Assembly: GCA_963788145.1 (NCBI GenBank)
Contig: CAWBFQ010000006.1
Location: 248,001-312,000 of the forward strand
DNA length: 64,000 bases
Source: UTCFX2 sp963788145
GTDB taxonomy: Bacteria > Chloroflexota > Anaerolineae > Anaerolineales > UBA4823
Direction: 5' to 3'
This document shows positions 19,196 through 28,195 of the stretch, piece by piece. Positions within the stretch are counted from its first letter, which is position 1; each line of letters opens with the position of its first letter. The notes beneath the pieces were generated by a model. It worked only from the letters and a program-made list of their open reading frames with translations. It did not search any database and was not told where the DNA came from. A program made the position numbers and the translations under genes.

Positions 19196-19681
19196 TCAGG
19201 CTTTATAACCGATCATGCGCAGAAAACCCTTGCGCCAAACGACATCTTCCTCCGCCTCGATCCCCTGGGGTGGGAAACCGTCAATCACGCCCAGGATGCC
19301 GCGCCCTTGCTCTGTTTCGGCGACAACCACCTCGGTGGGATTCGCAGTGGCGCAAAAAATCCGGCAAACTTCCGGCACCATTTTTATACTATTCAATACG
19401 TTGATGGGGTAATACCCTTCACCCAGGAATAATATGAAACTATGTCCTGCTCCGATTGCCATCGCGTTCATTTCGGCTATCTGGATCAGGCTTGGATCAG
19501 TGCCGGTGCTGCGGATTAGGCATTTCCCGGATGCTTCGCAGAATGCCAGACCGAACTTGATCCCAGGTACGGCACTGATCATCATTTCATGGATATCTTC
19601 GACTGTTTTTATAAAATGAGATTGGCCAAGGATAAAATTCATTTCAAGCGGTTTTTCGATCGAAACCGTGATCAGATTCAT
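19196..19681 (-). CDS. Adenosine-specific kinase family protein (DUF355-type)
   Basis: This small protein of about 161 residues resembles the archaeal and bacterial DUF355 family, whose structurally studied members bind adenosine or AMP. Typical segments are NFILGQSHFIKTVEDIHE, FGLAFCEASGKCLIR, NAMAIGAGHSFILFLG and CRIFCATANPTEVVVAE, ending GFLRMIGYK. The start at 19681 is fixed by a perfect AGGAGG 5 bp upstream; the open frame extending upstream runs through a terminator hairpin. It lies 9 bp before galE on the same strand and may be transcribed with galE and the aldo/keto reductase. Confidence 0.85.
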   Translation of the reverse strand: MNLITVSIEKPLEMNFILGQSHFIKTVEDIHEMMISAVPGIKFGLAFCEASGKCLIRSTGTDPSLIQIAEMNAMAIGAGHSFILFLGEGYYPINVLNSIKMVPEVCRIFCATANPTEVVVAETEQGRGILGVIDGFPPQGIEAEEDVVWRKGFLRMIGYKA

Positions 19682-19719
19682 CGCATCCTCCTGGATTAAA
19701 TCGTCTTGCAGGTATTCTA

Positions 19720-19764
19720 CTATAAATAAAACACGGGTGTCCCAGTTATTGAAACACCCGTGTT
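19720..19764 (-). terminator. Rho-independent terminator after the M23 peptidase gene
   Basis: A perfect 11 bp inverted repeat (AACACGGGTGT at 19730-19740 and its complement at 19754-19764) with a 13-base loop lies 18 bp after the M23 peptidase stop. Read on the minus strand, the hairpin is followed by a T-rich tract (TTTTATTTAT). It separates the M23 gene from the downstream DUF355-galE group. Confidence 0.85.
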
Positions 19765-19781
19765 GTTTGGTCTGGAATAAC

Positions 19782-20927
19782 TTAGCGCACGTAATCCAGG
19801 GGGTTAACTTTGGCGCCATTGATGATCAATTCAAAGTGCAAGTGCGGACCGCTTGAGTTGCCTGTACTACCCAAAGCGCCGATATAACCGCCCTGGTAAA
19901 CACTCTGACCGCATCTAACACCGATCGCGCTCAGGTGAGCGTAGGCGCTCTGCGAGCCGTTGCCGTGATCGATAGAGATCAGGTAGCCGTAGCCATAATC
20001 GCTCCACCCGGCGTAAACAACCACACCACTATCAGTGGCAAAGATTGCATTTCCGATTGCTCCACCGATATCGATAGCAGGATGAACGGCGGCATCATAG
20101 GTATATCCAGAAAGGGTATGGTCAGTAGTCGGCCAGACATATGTGCCTGAGCCAATTGCACCCTCATAAATGCTGCCACAAGCGCCCTCGCCATAAAAGC
20201 GTGCGGACGCCGCGTTCTGACGAGTGATGGCTGGCGGTCCCCAGTCCTTAATGGCCCGCTTGCCGCCTGGGACAATGAGCATTGTGCCGGGCTCGACAGC
20301 GTTTTTAAGGTCTTCCTGGGTCAGATCGATGAAATTGCCTGGGTAGTTGATGATGGCCGATGCATCGACCTGAAAGAATTCCGCCACCCCCGGAATTGTA
20401 TCCCCTTCTTTCCATTCGTAAAGTGTGCCATCGACGGGGAGGATGTTGAGGTTTTGTTTGGGTTTGAGGAAATGTGGGTTATCGTTCAGTACATCGTAAT
20501 TTCCCCATAACACGGTCTCGGGTTTAATGCCATAGTTTTGGGCGATGCTGAACAAGGTGTCGCCGGCTTGAACGGTGTAAGTAATCACATCCACCCTGGG
20601 TCGGGAGGGAATGATGGTCCTGATATTGGTAAAGCGCGAAATGCCATTATTCGTAAGAAACGGGGTCGCCAATGGCGATAAATCAACCGGCAAAGCCGCT
20701 ATTTGAATAGGCTCGGCTGGCTGCTCGCTGGTCATTTCAGCGGTGTTTGGTTTTGCGCCCACGGTTTCCACATCTTGCTTATCAAAGAATCTCTGCCAAA
20801 CCAGGAACCCCAGCAGGACCAGCAGGCCAATCATGACCATATTCAAGCCAATCTGCTGTAACAAAGCCCCAGTCTTTTGGATGGATTTCTTTTGGTTTGT
20901 CTCGTTTTTTGTCAGGTCGCCTTCCAT
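19782..20927 (-). CDS. LysM-domain M23 family metallopeptidase
   Basis: This protein of 381 residues is a membrane-anchored murein hydrolase-type peptidase. A single transmembrane helix lies near residues 30-50 (MVMIGLLVLLGFLVW). Two LysM-like peptidoglycan-binding modules follow: YTVQAGDTLFSIAQNYGI and a second beginning with EWKEGDTIPGVAEFF. The C-terminal M23 lysostaphin-type domain has HPAIDIG, HGNGSQSAYAHL and GPHLHFEL, containing the zinc ligands. The start at 20927 is supported by AAGAGG upstream; 20987 is an in-frame but unsupported alternative. A strong terminator follows the gene. It probably remodels peptidoglycan during growth or division. Confidence 0.92.
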   Translation of the reverse strand: MEGDLTKNETNQKKSIQKTGALLQQIGLNMVMIGLLVLLGFLVWQRFFDKQDVETVGAKPNTAEMTSEQPAEPIQIAALPVDLSPLATPFLTNNGISRFTNIRTIIPSRPRVDVITYTVQAGDTLFSIAQNYGIKPETVLWGNYDVLNDNPHFLKPKQNLNILPVDGTLYEWKEGDTIPGVAEFFQVDASAIINYPGNFIDLTQEDLKNAVEPGTMLIVPGGKRAIKDWGPPAITRQNAASARFYGEGACGSIYEGAIGSGTYVWPTTDHTLSGYTYDAAVHPAIDIGGAIGNAIFATDSGVVVYAGWSDYGYGYLISIDHGNGSQSAYAHLSAIGVRCGQSVYQGGYIGALGSTGNSSGPHLHFELIINGAKVNPLDYVR

Positions 20928-21150
20928 AATCCTCTTGTCCTGTGGACAACATGTTTTTATTGAGATCGAGCTTAATAAAATCGGCATCTAAGCCCGGGTT
21001 TTTATTTCAATTGAACATTATACTCCCAGATTAGAGTTGGGCTTTGAGTTTGAAGTTAGAAAGCATTTAATCCTTGGATGGTTTTGCGATGACTTATTCC
21101 GTGTTGTCGAGAACTGATGCTAAAATAAGGTTGGTGATTGAGGACCCGGA

Positions 21151-22368
21151 ATGATTCAATTCTCAAGAAGACTGAAATTTCTCTGGATTCTGATGTTGGC
21201 ATCAAGCATGCTTGCTTGCCGTCTGGCAATCCAGGGCGTCCAACCATCCGTGCCATTGCTGCCAATCTCAACGGCCACATCATTCGTCACCCGGACACCT
21301 TCACCTGCTCCCACGCGCACGCCGACGTTTACGCCAGTCCCCTCGGCTACGCCGACTCTGACATCGACGCCTACTCCCATTTTATTGGTTGGTGAGGGTA
21401 CGCCTTTGCCAAAGGGAATGCACGCAATTACGCTTGAAAATGCGGGGCAGGTTTCGGCTTTGGTCGAGTGGTCTGTGCCATCTGTATCGGATATCTCCTG
21501 GACCCCGGATGGGGAAATCATGGCAGTAGCCAGCGCCGCCCGGATTGATCTTGTTCACTTGGACACCCGCCAGACGCTTCGCTCTCTTTACCCGACAAAA
21601 GAAGGGATCATTGATGTAGAATTTAGCCCTGGCGGTTTGTGGTTGGTGGTCGGAAGTCGGCAAGGCGATGAGAAAACGGGTTATGCCAGCAGCCTGGAAT
21701 TGTGGGCTGGGCCGAACTGGAAGCCGCTGGGATTGCTGTACGGTGTTGCCGCGGGCTTGAGCGCGATTTCATTTGCGCCGCATAGTGATATTTTCGCGGC
21801 TGCCTACACCAGCCCGTTAATCATTGGCGACAATACGATTGACTTTTGGAATGTCTCGACCTGGACGATCAATACCTCTATGCAAACCGGAACTGTACTG
21901 AACATAGCATTTTCACCGGATGGGGTGTTCCTGGCTATCTCGCCAGATCGATATGCTGTCCAGGTCTGGGATGTCACCCGGCACGAATTCCTTTATCGTA
22001 TCCGCACATCCTTTACTGGGGCAATCAACACAATGACCTTTTCTCCCGATGGACTTGTTCTGGCTACAGGTCATTACGATGGGATGGTGCGGTTGTGGGA
22101 TATTGAGACAGGCGAATTGCTCGTTGAATTCGGCGCAGGTGCGTTGGTGCAAAGCCTGGCTTTCAGCCCAGATGGGCAAATACTCGCCAGCGGTGGTAGT
22201 TTTGAGAGCAGCATGGTGCAATTATGGTCGGCAGGCTCAGGATCGCTTTTGCGATCACTCGAAAATTCATCCGGTGGGATTACCCATTTGCTTTTTTCAC
22301 CCGACAGCAAATATCTTGTCTCGGCTTCATATGACGGAACTTTGCGGTTATGGGGAATCCGTCCTTGA
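21151..22368 (+). CDS. WD40-repeat lipoprotein
   Basis: The N-terminus is a lipoprotein signal with lipobox LASSMLAC (Cys at residue 22). A Thr/Pro-rich linker (residues about 45-80, SPAPTRTPTFTPVPSATPT) is followed by a beta-propeller of about seven WD40-type blades. Repeats of the form FSPDG...LA...DG.VRLWD recur at roughly 40-residue spacing from residue 110 to the end. It should be displayed outside the membrane as a protein-binding platform. The gene is followed after 15 bp by a second WD40 protein. A TGAGGACC sequence precedes the ATG. Confidence 0.9.
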   Translation: MIQFSRRLKFLWILMLASSMLACRLAIQGVQPSVPLLPISTATSFVTRTPSPAPTRTPTFTPVPSATPTLTSTPTPILLVGEGTPLPKGMHAITLENAGQVSALVEWSVPSVSDISWTPDGEIMAVASAARIDLVHLDTRQTLRSLYPTKEGIIDVEFSPGGLWLVVGSRQGDEKTGYASSLELWAGPNWKPLGLLYGVAAGLSAISFAPHSDIFAAAYTSPLIIGDNTIDFWNVSTWTINTSMQTGTVLNIAFSPDGVFLAISPDRYAVQVWDVTRHEFLYRIRTSFTGAINTMTFSPDGLVLATGHYDGMVRLWDIETGELLVEFGAGALVQSLAFSPDGQILASGGSFESSMVQLWSAGSGSLLRSLENSSGGITHLLFSPDSKYLVSASYDGTLRLWGIRP

Positions 22369-22383
22369 GAAGCGCTTGAAGAG

Positions 22384-23493
22384 ATGTACCGGTTTTTTGG
22401 GTTGATTGGTATTTTGCTGGTTTGGAGCGGGATTTGGGTGGTTGATCCCGAACGACTGGCAACTCAACATAGGATAACTCTACAGGCTGCTGCTGAATTG
22501 AAGGTTGGTCCCCCCGTCAAGGTTGGCGCGTCGGGAAGCGGTTACACTGGCCGATTGGAGAGAATCACACAGATTCATTTCAGCCCGTGGGATCTGGTTA
22601 TGGCAGTTGCATGGACGCCAGATGGGGAAATGCTGGCTGTTTCGGCAGGGGATGACATTTATGTGTATGGCGCCAAAGACTGGAAAGAAATCATCCGGAT
22701 GCCCGTTGGGGCGTTGACCCATAGCCTGATGTTTAGCTCGGATGGGCGCTGGCTAGCCGCTGGCAGCCGAGATGGCTTCTTAAGATTTTGGGAATATTCG
22801 CTGCTACTACAAGAAGATCACCGCGAGCCTGTGCGATTGATCCAGGCGCACCGCAAGGGTGTGAATAGTATAGTTTTTAGCCCTGATGGGAGTGTCTTGG
22901 CGACCGGTGGAAATGATGCTATTGCACGATATTGGGATCCGCTAAACGGCGAGATGAAAGGGATGACAATTGGAGGTTCTTTCGCTGTTCCATCGATTGA
23001 CTTTTCACCGGATGGGACTGTATTGGCTATTGTCAATGGGGGCTTAATTCGATTGCGCGAGGTAGGAACAGAGCGTATTCTGGGTACTTTTAAATCAGAT
23101 ACGCCCCTTTATCAAGCTGTGTTTAGTCCGGATGGGAAGAAAATTGCAGCGACGGCGAGCGACAATCTTATTCGAATATGGGATACGGATCAGGCCTTCC
23201 GTACTGGTAAAGCAGCCTACCCCGAACCGCTCCTATTACAAGCACATAGTGGCGCTCTTGGGACTTTTCGGGCGCTTGTATGGAAAAGCGTCTTCAGCCC
23301 GGATGGAAAGATGCTTGTCACCGCGGGAGGAGACGCAACCATCCGGCTCTGGGAACCCGATACAGGTTCTCTGTTAGCAACTTATTCTGCTCATCCGCGT
23401 GGCGCTACTTGTATCGCTTTTCGAGGCGATGGCGAAATGCTGGCCAGTGGCGGGCTGGATGGCAGCCTGATCGTCTGGAAAGTAGCCCATTAA
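22384..23493 (+). CDS. WD40-repeat protein with N-terminal membrane anchor or signal
   Basis: This 369-residue protein starts with a hydrophobic segment (residues 3-20, FFGLIGILLVWSGIWVV) that is a signal sequence or anchor without a lipobox. Then come about seven WD40-type blades, each with an FSPDG turn and a final RLWD/RIWD-like strand (for example near 22880, 23010, 23130 and 23300). It is similar in design to the lipoprotein just upstream, but the two differ in sequence, so the duplication is not recent. They are probably co-transcribed and may form partners in an extracellular or surface scaffold. Confidence 0.85.
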   Translation: MYRFFGLIGILLVWSGIWVVDPERLATQHRITLQAAAELKVGPPVKVGASGSGYTGRLERITQIHFSPWDLVMAVAWTPDGEMLAVSAGDDIYVYGAKDWKEIIRMPVGALTHSLMFSSDGRWLAAGSRDGFLRFWEYSLLLQEDHREPVRLIQAHRKGVNSIVFSPDGSVLATGGNDAIARYWDPLNGEMKGMTIGGSFAVPSIDFSPDGTVLAIVNGGLIRLREVGTERILGTFKSDTPLYQAVFSPDGKKIAATASDNLIRIWDTDQAFRTGKAAYPEPLLLQAHSGALGTFRALVWKSVFSPDGKMLVTAGGDATIRLWEPDTGSLLATYSAHPRGATCIAFRGDGEMLASGGLDGSLIVWKVAH

Positions 23494-23622
23494 TTTGGGT
23501 TGAAAACTTTGGGGGAGGTTTACAGGGACTTTATTATTCGCGGATGATGCTTTGACTGTCTCTCAAGTACCCTCGACTCTCTTCCTACCGATTACATTAA
23601 GATAGTCCCTTAGAATGCAATT

Positions 23623-23652
23623 GAGCGGATTGGTAAGCCAGTCCGCTCTTTC
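23623..23652. terminator. Probable bidirectional terminator hairpin
   Basis: The stem GAGCGGA (23623-23629) pairs with TCCGCTC (23642-23648), with an inner TGG/CCA pairing and TAAG loop. On the plus strand it is followed by a short TTT. It lies between the convergent WD40 gene and the small lipoprotein gene, where a shared terminator would be expected. Confidence 0.5.
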
Positions 23653-23655
23653 GAT

Positions 23656-23868
23656 CTATTGCGACGATGGCACGACTGCGGTTAACTGGAGGTGAAATTG
23701 CTCTGCCCCAAAAGTGGCAGTTGCATCCAGGCTGGATACGGACGTATTATTTCCTGCCAAGGAACCATTGCCTCCAAGAGAAGAGCCATCACCGCCGTCA
23801 ACGCAAGCGAGCGCGGACATAGCTAATACGAAAATGATCAATAGAATACGAATTGTAAGCCTGTTCAT
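23656..23868 (-). CDS. Small Gly/Ser-rich lipoprotein
   Basis: This 70-residue protein begins with a basic N-region (MNRLTIR), a hydrophobic core and a lipobox MSALAC (Cys at residue 22). The mature part is only about 48 residues and is rich in Gly, Ser, Asn and Thr, ending QLTAVVPSSQ. It converges on the WD40 gene. No family is recognised. The clean lipoprotein signal in a short frame is the main support for it being real. Confidence 0.6.
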   Translation of the reverse strand: MNRLTIRILLIIFVLAMSALACVDGGDGSSLGGNGSLAGNNTSVSSLDATATFGAEQFHLQLTAVVPSSQ

Positions 23869-24062
23869 CGGTTCTCAGATCTTCCTGTCGCTTCAAAAAA
23901 TATCGACTTTGCTTTCCTGTTCGGGCTGCTCTGCTTAGAGCGCCTGCTATTTCTTTAAGCGGTCTTCGTTGAGCTTTATGTTGCAAGTTTCTTGCCATTA
24001 ATAGGAGGCCAGGTGGATTTTGCTTGAGTTATAATGGTCTATTCGGATCAGGTAGCAGATTT

Positions 24063-24953
24063 ATGCAGAATGATCAAGTGGTCGCCCAATTGCGTCGATA
24101 TATTACGGATGAGATTGTTGCTGCGCTCGGTTTTCCAAAGCACGGTTGGCCACGTTGGATTTGTGATCCTCTTTTTTGGCTGCCGGCCCATCTGTTTTCG
24201 AATTTAATGGCTCGCATCGATCGGATGATAGCCGAGAGCGGGGTTCCAATAGCCGCCGAACAGCTTCTCACCCGGTTTGTGGATGATATTCGGGTGTTTG
24301 GGCAAGATGCAATCCCGAAAGAAGGTCCGCTTTTGATTGCTTCTAACCATCCAGGCGCGTATGATAGTATTGCGATCTTATCCAGTCTGCCTCGCCAGGA
24401 TATCAAGGTTGTCGTCAGTGATATCCCATTTTTGCGCAGTTTACCGGCAGCTTCTCGGCATATGATTTTTACTCCGGCCAATATGTCTGCCAGGATAGAG
24501 ACCGTTCGAGGCATGATTCGCCAAATGGAGGAAGGGGGAGCTTTGTTAATCTTTCCTAGTGGGCTGGTTGATCCAGATCCAATGGTTACGCCAGGCGCTG
24601 ATCGGGGGTTAGAAAACTGGTCGGGTAGCCTCGATATTGTGCTGAAGCGGGTGCCTGAAACCCGGTTACAAATTGTCATTGTAAGTGGTGTTTTGGCGCC
24701 ATCTTGCCTGAATAATCCTATGACGCGCTTGTTGAAAGAGCGCTGGCGCCAGCAAAAACTGGCAGAATTTATCCAGGTGATCCAACAGCTTGTCCTAAAA
24801 AGAAAATTTGAATTGGTCCCTAAGCTGTCTTTTGGGGATCCGATGAATGCTTCGGAACTGATGATGAAGAGTCGTGACCGCGATCTGCATACCGCAATTG
24901 TTGGATGTGCAGATGCCGTTCTCGAATCGCATCTTAAACTCTGTCTTAACTAA
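24063..24953 (+). CDS. PlsC-like acyltransferase (LPLAT superfamily)
   Basis: This protein of about 296 residues carries the lysophospholipid acyltransferase motif I, NHPGAYD (H-x4-D), near residue 98 and the motif III region LIFPSGLVDPD near residue 165. It probably transfers a fatty acyl chain from acyl-CoA or acyl-ACP to a glycerolipid or polyol acceptor at the membrane. ATG 24063 is preferred over 24024 because a TATAAT box at 24030-24035 would otherwise lie inside the coding region, though no good -35 was seen. It differs from standard 1-acyl-glycerol-3-phosphate acyltransferases in the N-terminal 80 residues. The next gene starts 25 bp downstream. Confidence 0.83.
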   Translation: MQNDQVVAQLRRYITDEIVAALGFPKHGWPRWICDPLFWLPAHLFSNLMARIDRMIAESGVPIAAEQLLTRFVDDIRVFGQDAIPKEGPLLIASNHPGAYDSIAILSSLPRQDIKVVVSDIPFLRSLPAASRHMIFTPANMSARIETVRGMIRQMEEGGALLIFPSGLVDPDPMVTPGADRGLENWSGSLDIVLKRVPETRLQIVIVSGVLAPSCLNNPMTRLLKERWRQQKLAEFIQVIQQLVLKRKFELVPKLSFGDPMNASELMMKSRDRDLHTAIVGCADAVLESHLKLCLN

Positions 24954-24978
24954 TTTGTTTTCATATTGGAGGCTTTGA

Positions 24979-26311
24979 ATGTGCGATACGATCGTAGTGA
25001 CCCCTTCAGCGACAGAAAATAAGGTGATGTTGTTTGGAAAGAATTCGGATTCGCGAACCCAACGAGGCGCATCACTTGATCTCTGTCCAGGCGATTGATC
25101 ATTCTGCGGGCAGCAAGGTACGGATGACCTATATTGAAATACCTCAAGTTGCCCATACCCATGCGGTATTGCTGGCAAAACCATTCTGGATTTGGGGGGC
25201 TGAAATGGGGGTCAATGAACACCAGGTAGCCATCGGAAACGAAGCTGTGTTTACTAAAATCCCGTATATAAAAGAAAGTGGGTTGATTGGGATGGACTTA
25301 TTGCGTCTGGGTTTGGAGCGAGCCAGGACCGCCCATGAAGCGCTGCATGTGATGACCGATTTGCTGGCAGAATATGGTCAGGGTGGAAATTGCGGCTTCC
25401 AACATGCGCTGTATTATCACAATAGCTTCTTAATTGCTGACCCAAACGAAGCCTGGGTATTGGAGACTGCCGATCGCCATTGGGCTGCCCGGCGGGTGGA
25501 GGGTGTCTATACCATCTCGAACGGTTTAACCATTGGATCCGAATGGGATGAGGCTTCGCCTGAACTTGTGACTTATGCCATCAATAAAGGCTGGTGTAAG
25601 AGCAACGATGATTTTCATTTTGCCCGCTGTTATTCGGATACGATCTATACTCAATTCAGTAATTGCCGTGAGCGTTGTGAAAGGTCGTCCGGTTTGCTCA
25701 ATGCGAAGAAAGGCCGGATCACGGTTCAGGTTGTCATGGAAGCGCTGCGCGATCACGGAAACCAGGCGGCCCAAATCTGGCGCCCTGACCGGGGTATTAC
25801 TGGCGCTAATGTGTGCATGCACGCCGGATTTGGCCCGGTGCGCGCCAGTCAGACTGTCGGATCGATGGTATCGAACCTTGATCAAGAACATCCAACCCAT
25901 TTCTTTACCGCCACTGCTGCCCCCTGCACCAGTATTTTTAAGCCTGTCTGGCAGGATGCCGGATTGCCAGATACCGGTCCGCAGCCGGATGGGATTTTTA
26001 ACCCTGCTACGGTTTATTGGCGACACGAACAACTGCATCGCCTGACGTTGCTGAATTACCCGAAAAAGATAAGCTTCTATCAAACGGAACGCGCAGAACT
26101 GGAGTCCGATTTTGTGCAGAAGTCTCTGGCAGCAGCGCATCAACCAATATCGGATCGGCTCGCCGTTTCAGAGGATGCTTTCTCGGCATCCAATGAGGCA
26201 GAAATGCGCTGGTTAGAACAGGTCAGGGAGGATGGATCTCGGAATTCGAATGGATTGCTGTATCAGTTGGCCTGGAATGGCTTTAACCGCGCCGCCAGGC
26301 TCATACTTTAA
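24979..26311 (+). CDS. Peptidase C69/secernin-like Ntn hydrolase (frameshifted)
   Basis: The start reads MCDTIVVTPSATENKVMLFG followed by KNSDS, placing Cys2 as the N-terminal nucleophile exposed after removal of Met, as in C69 dipeptidases and secernins. The frame shifts near 25050-25056 (KNSDSR to EPNEAHHL). The remainder carries VAIGNEAVFTK, GMDLLRLGLERA, SFLIADPNEAWVLETADRHWAARRV (split here only by description), ISNGLTIGSEWD and CMHAGFGPVRASQTVGSMVS, all typical of the family. It probably hydrolyses a peptide or amide bond. The joined length is about 443 residues. The stop overlaps the convergent tlyA stop by 4 bp. Confidence 0.85.
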
Positions 26312-27156
26312 TTGAATAGCGCATCGATCAAGACCTCGACTTGATCTGGTTGGTCTCGTTCTTCTTCTTTGGAATGAGGCTTCAGCCACGCCAGGAACTC
26401 AGTGTTACCTTTTGGACCGAGTAAGGGGGAGCGAAGCAGACCTTTTACCCGGAATCCCTTGCTCTCGGCAAAATGGAGGATGTCCAACAACACTGTTTGA
26501 TGGATTTGTGGGTCGCGGATCACCCCATCTCCACGGGCGGCCAACGATCGGCCCACTTCGAACTGTGGTTTGATCAGTGCAATCACATCTCCCGAATCAT
26601 AGCTGAAACCGGTTTCGGATTTCTGTTCCACGCTCCTGGTTTGCCCATCACCCCGAATGAACCATCCCTGGATAACCGGCAGTAAGATCTTGAGGGAAAT
26701 AAAGGATGCATCCACTGTCACCAACGAAACTTTTTCTGGTAGTTGTTCAACATGCCGGGCGTTGATACCTTCCATCACGATGACACGCGCATCCCGACGC
26801 AATTTCCAGTGTAATATCCCCTTACCTACATCGATAGTATATACGCGTAAAGCCCCGTTTTGAAGCAGGCAATCGGTGAAGCCGCCAGTGGATGCGCCTA
26901 CATCAGCGCAAATTCGCCCGGTAATGGTTATCGGGAAAGTCAGTAGAGCGGCCTGCAATTTTTCTCCACCTCTGGAGACAAAGGGCGGTCCCTGATCTAC
27001 CATGATCTTCACATCCGCGTGCACAGTCATGGAGGGTTTAATGCCAGCTCGCCATCCACGCGCACTTGCCCGGCCAGGACCAGGCGTTGCGCCAAAGAGC
27101 GGCTGTTGGCTGAGTTACGTTCCACCATGATTAAATCCAGGCGTTTTTTAGGCATA
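26308..27156 (-). CDS. tlyA: TlyA family rRNA 2'-O-methyltransferase (frameshifted)
   Basis: TlyA methylates cytidines in 16S and 23S rRNA in organisms where it has been studied. The first about 42 codons (27156 to about 27031) encode an S4 RNA-binding domain (KKRLDLIMVERN, RSLAQRLVLAGQVRVDG) and shift frame at the end of that domain. The rest, 240 residues, is an FtsJ-like Rossmann methyltransferase: PFVSRGGEKLQAAL, SAM-binding DVGASTGGFTDCLLQNGA, VTVDASFISLKILLP and LIKPQFEVGR. Joining at about 27031-27036 gives the usual length of about 282 residues. The gene is divergent from the UbiA-type gene. Confidence 0.9.
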
Positions 27157-27251
27157 ACTCGATTCTATCATCGAAAGATTGCCCCAGTTTATCGAAGGAA
27201 GATGGCATATTTCGAGTATTTCTTTCGTAAGGAATATGCTATCATAAGGCC

Positions 27252-28151
27252 ATGTTTTGGGGACGATTGACTAATATGCTGATCGCATTATTGAAAGCCA
27301 TGCGTCCAAAACAATGGGCAAAGAATGGGGTGATCTTCGCCGCCCTGGTGTTTGATCGCCAGCTTGGCTTCAATAACCTGCCAGCGATGGGGCGTACTTT
27401 TGCTGGTTTTGTGATTTTCTGCTTGCTTTCGGGCGTCGTTTACCTGATTAACGATATTGAGGATATTGAAGCCGACCGGCATCATCCGCAGAAGCGCAAA
27501 CGACCTATTGCCTCAGGCGAGCTTCCTGTACCTGCGGCGCGCATTGTGATCATCAGTTTCCTGGTTATTTTGCTTCCAATGGCTTACTGGCTCTCTGCTT
27601 CCTTTGCGTTGGTGGCGTTCGCCTATTTACTGCTCAATCTTGCCTATTCGAAATGGTTGAAGAATATCCCATTATTGGATGTTTTCTCGATTGCGTTGGG
27701 TTTTGTATTGAGAGTTGGCGCGGGCGTTACATTGATTCATGTCGCTCGTTTTTCGCCCTGGTTGTATGTCGTTACAACGTTAGCTTCGCTCTATGTCGGC
27801 TTTGGTAAGCGGCGGGCGGAGCTAGCGCAATTGGAAAATAGCGCAAACGATCATCGCAGAGTATTAAGCGACTATACCATTCCATTGCTCGACCAGTATA
27901 TTATGATTGTTTCGGCAACCACGATTGTAGCGTACAGCCTGTATACATTTTCTGCCCCGAACCTGCCGAATAACCACGCCATGATGCTGACCATCCCGTT
28001 TGTCCTATATGGCATATTTCGTTATTTGTACTTGGTGCAAACGAAAGGTTATGGCGGCGCGCCGGAGGATATCTTATTTTCTGACCGCCCTTTGCAGTTG
28101 ACCATTTTTCTGTGGGGGACGACGGTTCTGGCCATTTTCTATATCTTCTGA
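27252..28151 (+). CDS. UbiA-family prenyltransferase, decaprenyl-phosphate phosphoribosyltransferase-like
   Basis: This 299-residue polytopic membrane protein (about eight or nine helices) has the UbiA Asp-rich motif NDIEDIEADRHHP near residue 74, then KRKRPIASGEL, and the second motif region around YSKWLKNIPLLDVFSIALGF. The N-terminal RPKQWAKNG and RHHPQKRKRP pattern resembles decaprenyl-phosphate phosphoribosyltransferases, which attach phosphoribose to a polyprenyl phosphate. A start at 27276 is also plausible, as ribosome sites are weak at both. It heads a plus-strand group with mevalonate kinase (45 bp later) and isopentenyl phosphate kinase, linking isoprenoid supply with a polyprenyl-lipid step. 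Confidence 0.82.
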   Translation: MFWGRLTNMLIALLKAMRPKQWAKNGVIFAALVFDRQLGFNNLPAMGRTFAGFVIFCLLSGVVYLINDIEDIEADRHHPQKRKRPIASGELPVPAARIVIISFLVILLPMAYWLSASFALVAFAYLLLNLAYSKWLKNIPLLDVFSIALGFVLRVGAGVTLIHVARFSPWLYVVTTLASLYVGFGKRRAELAQLENSANDHRRVLSDYTIPLLDQYIMIVSATTIVAYSLYTFSAPNLPNNHAMMLTIPFVLYGIFRYLYLVQTKGYGGAPEDILFSDRPLQLTIFLWGTTVLAIFYIF

Positions 28152-28195
28152 CCGATTCCCTGCTCAAATTCGAAAGTTGTCAGAGTAGATACCTG

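Noticed and set aside
24030..24035. TATAAT box before the PlsC-like gene as a full promoter
   Set aside because: No recognisable -35 element at the right distance; used only as weak support for the downstream start.
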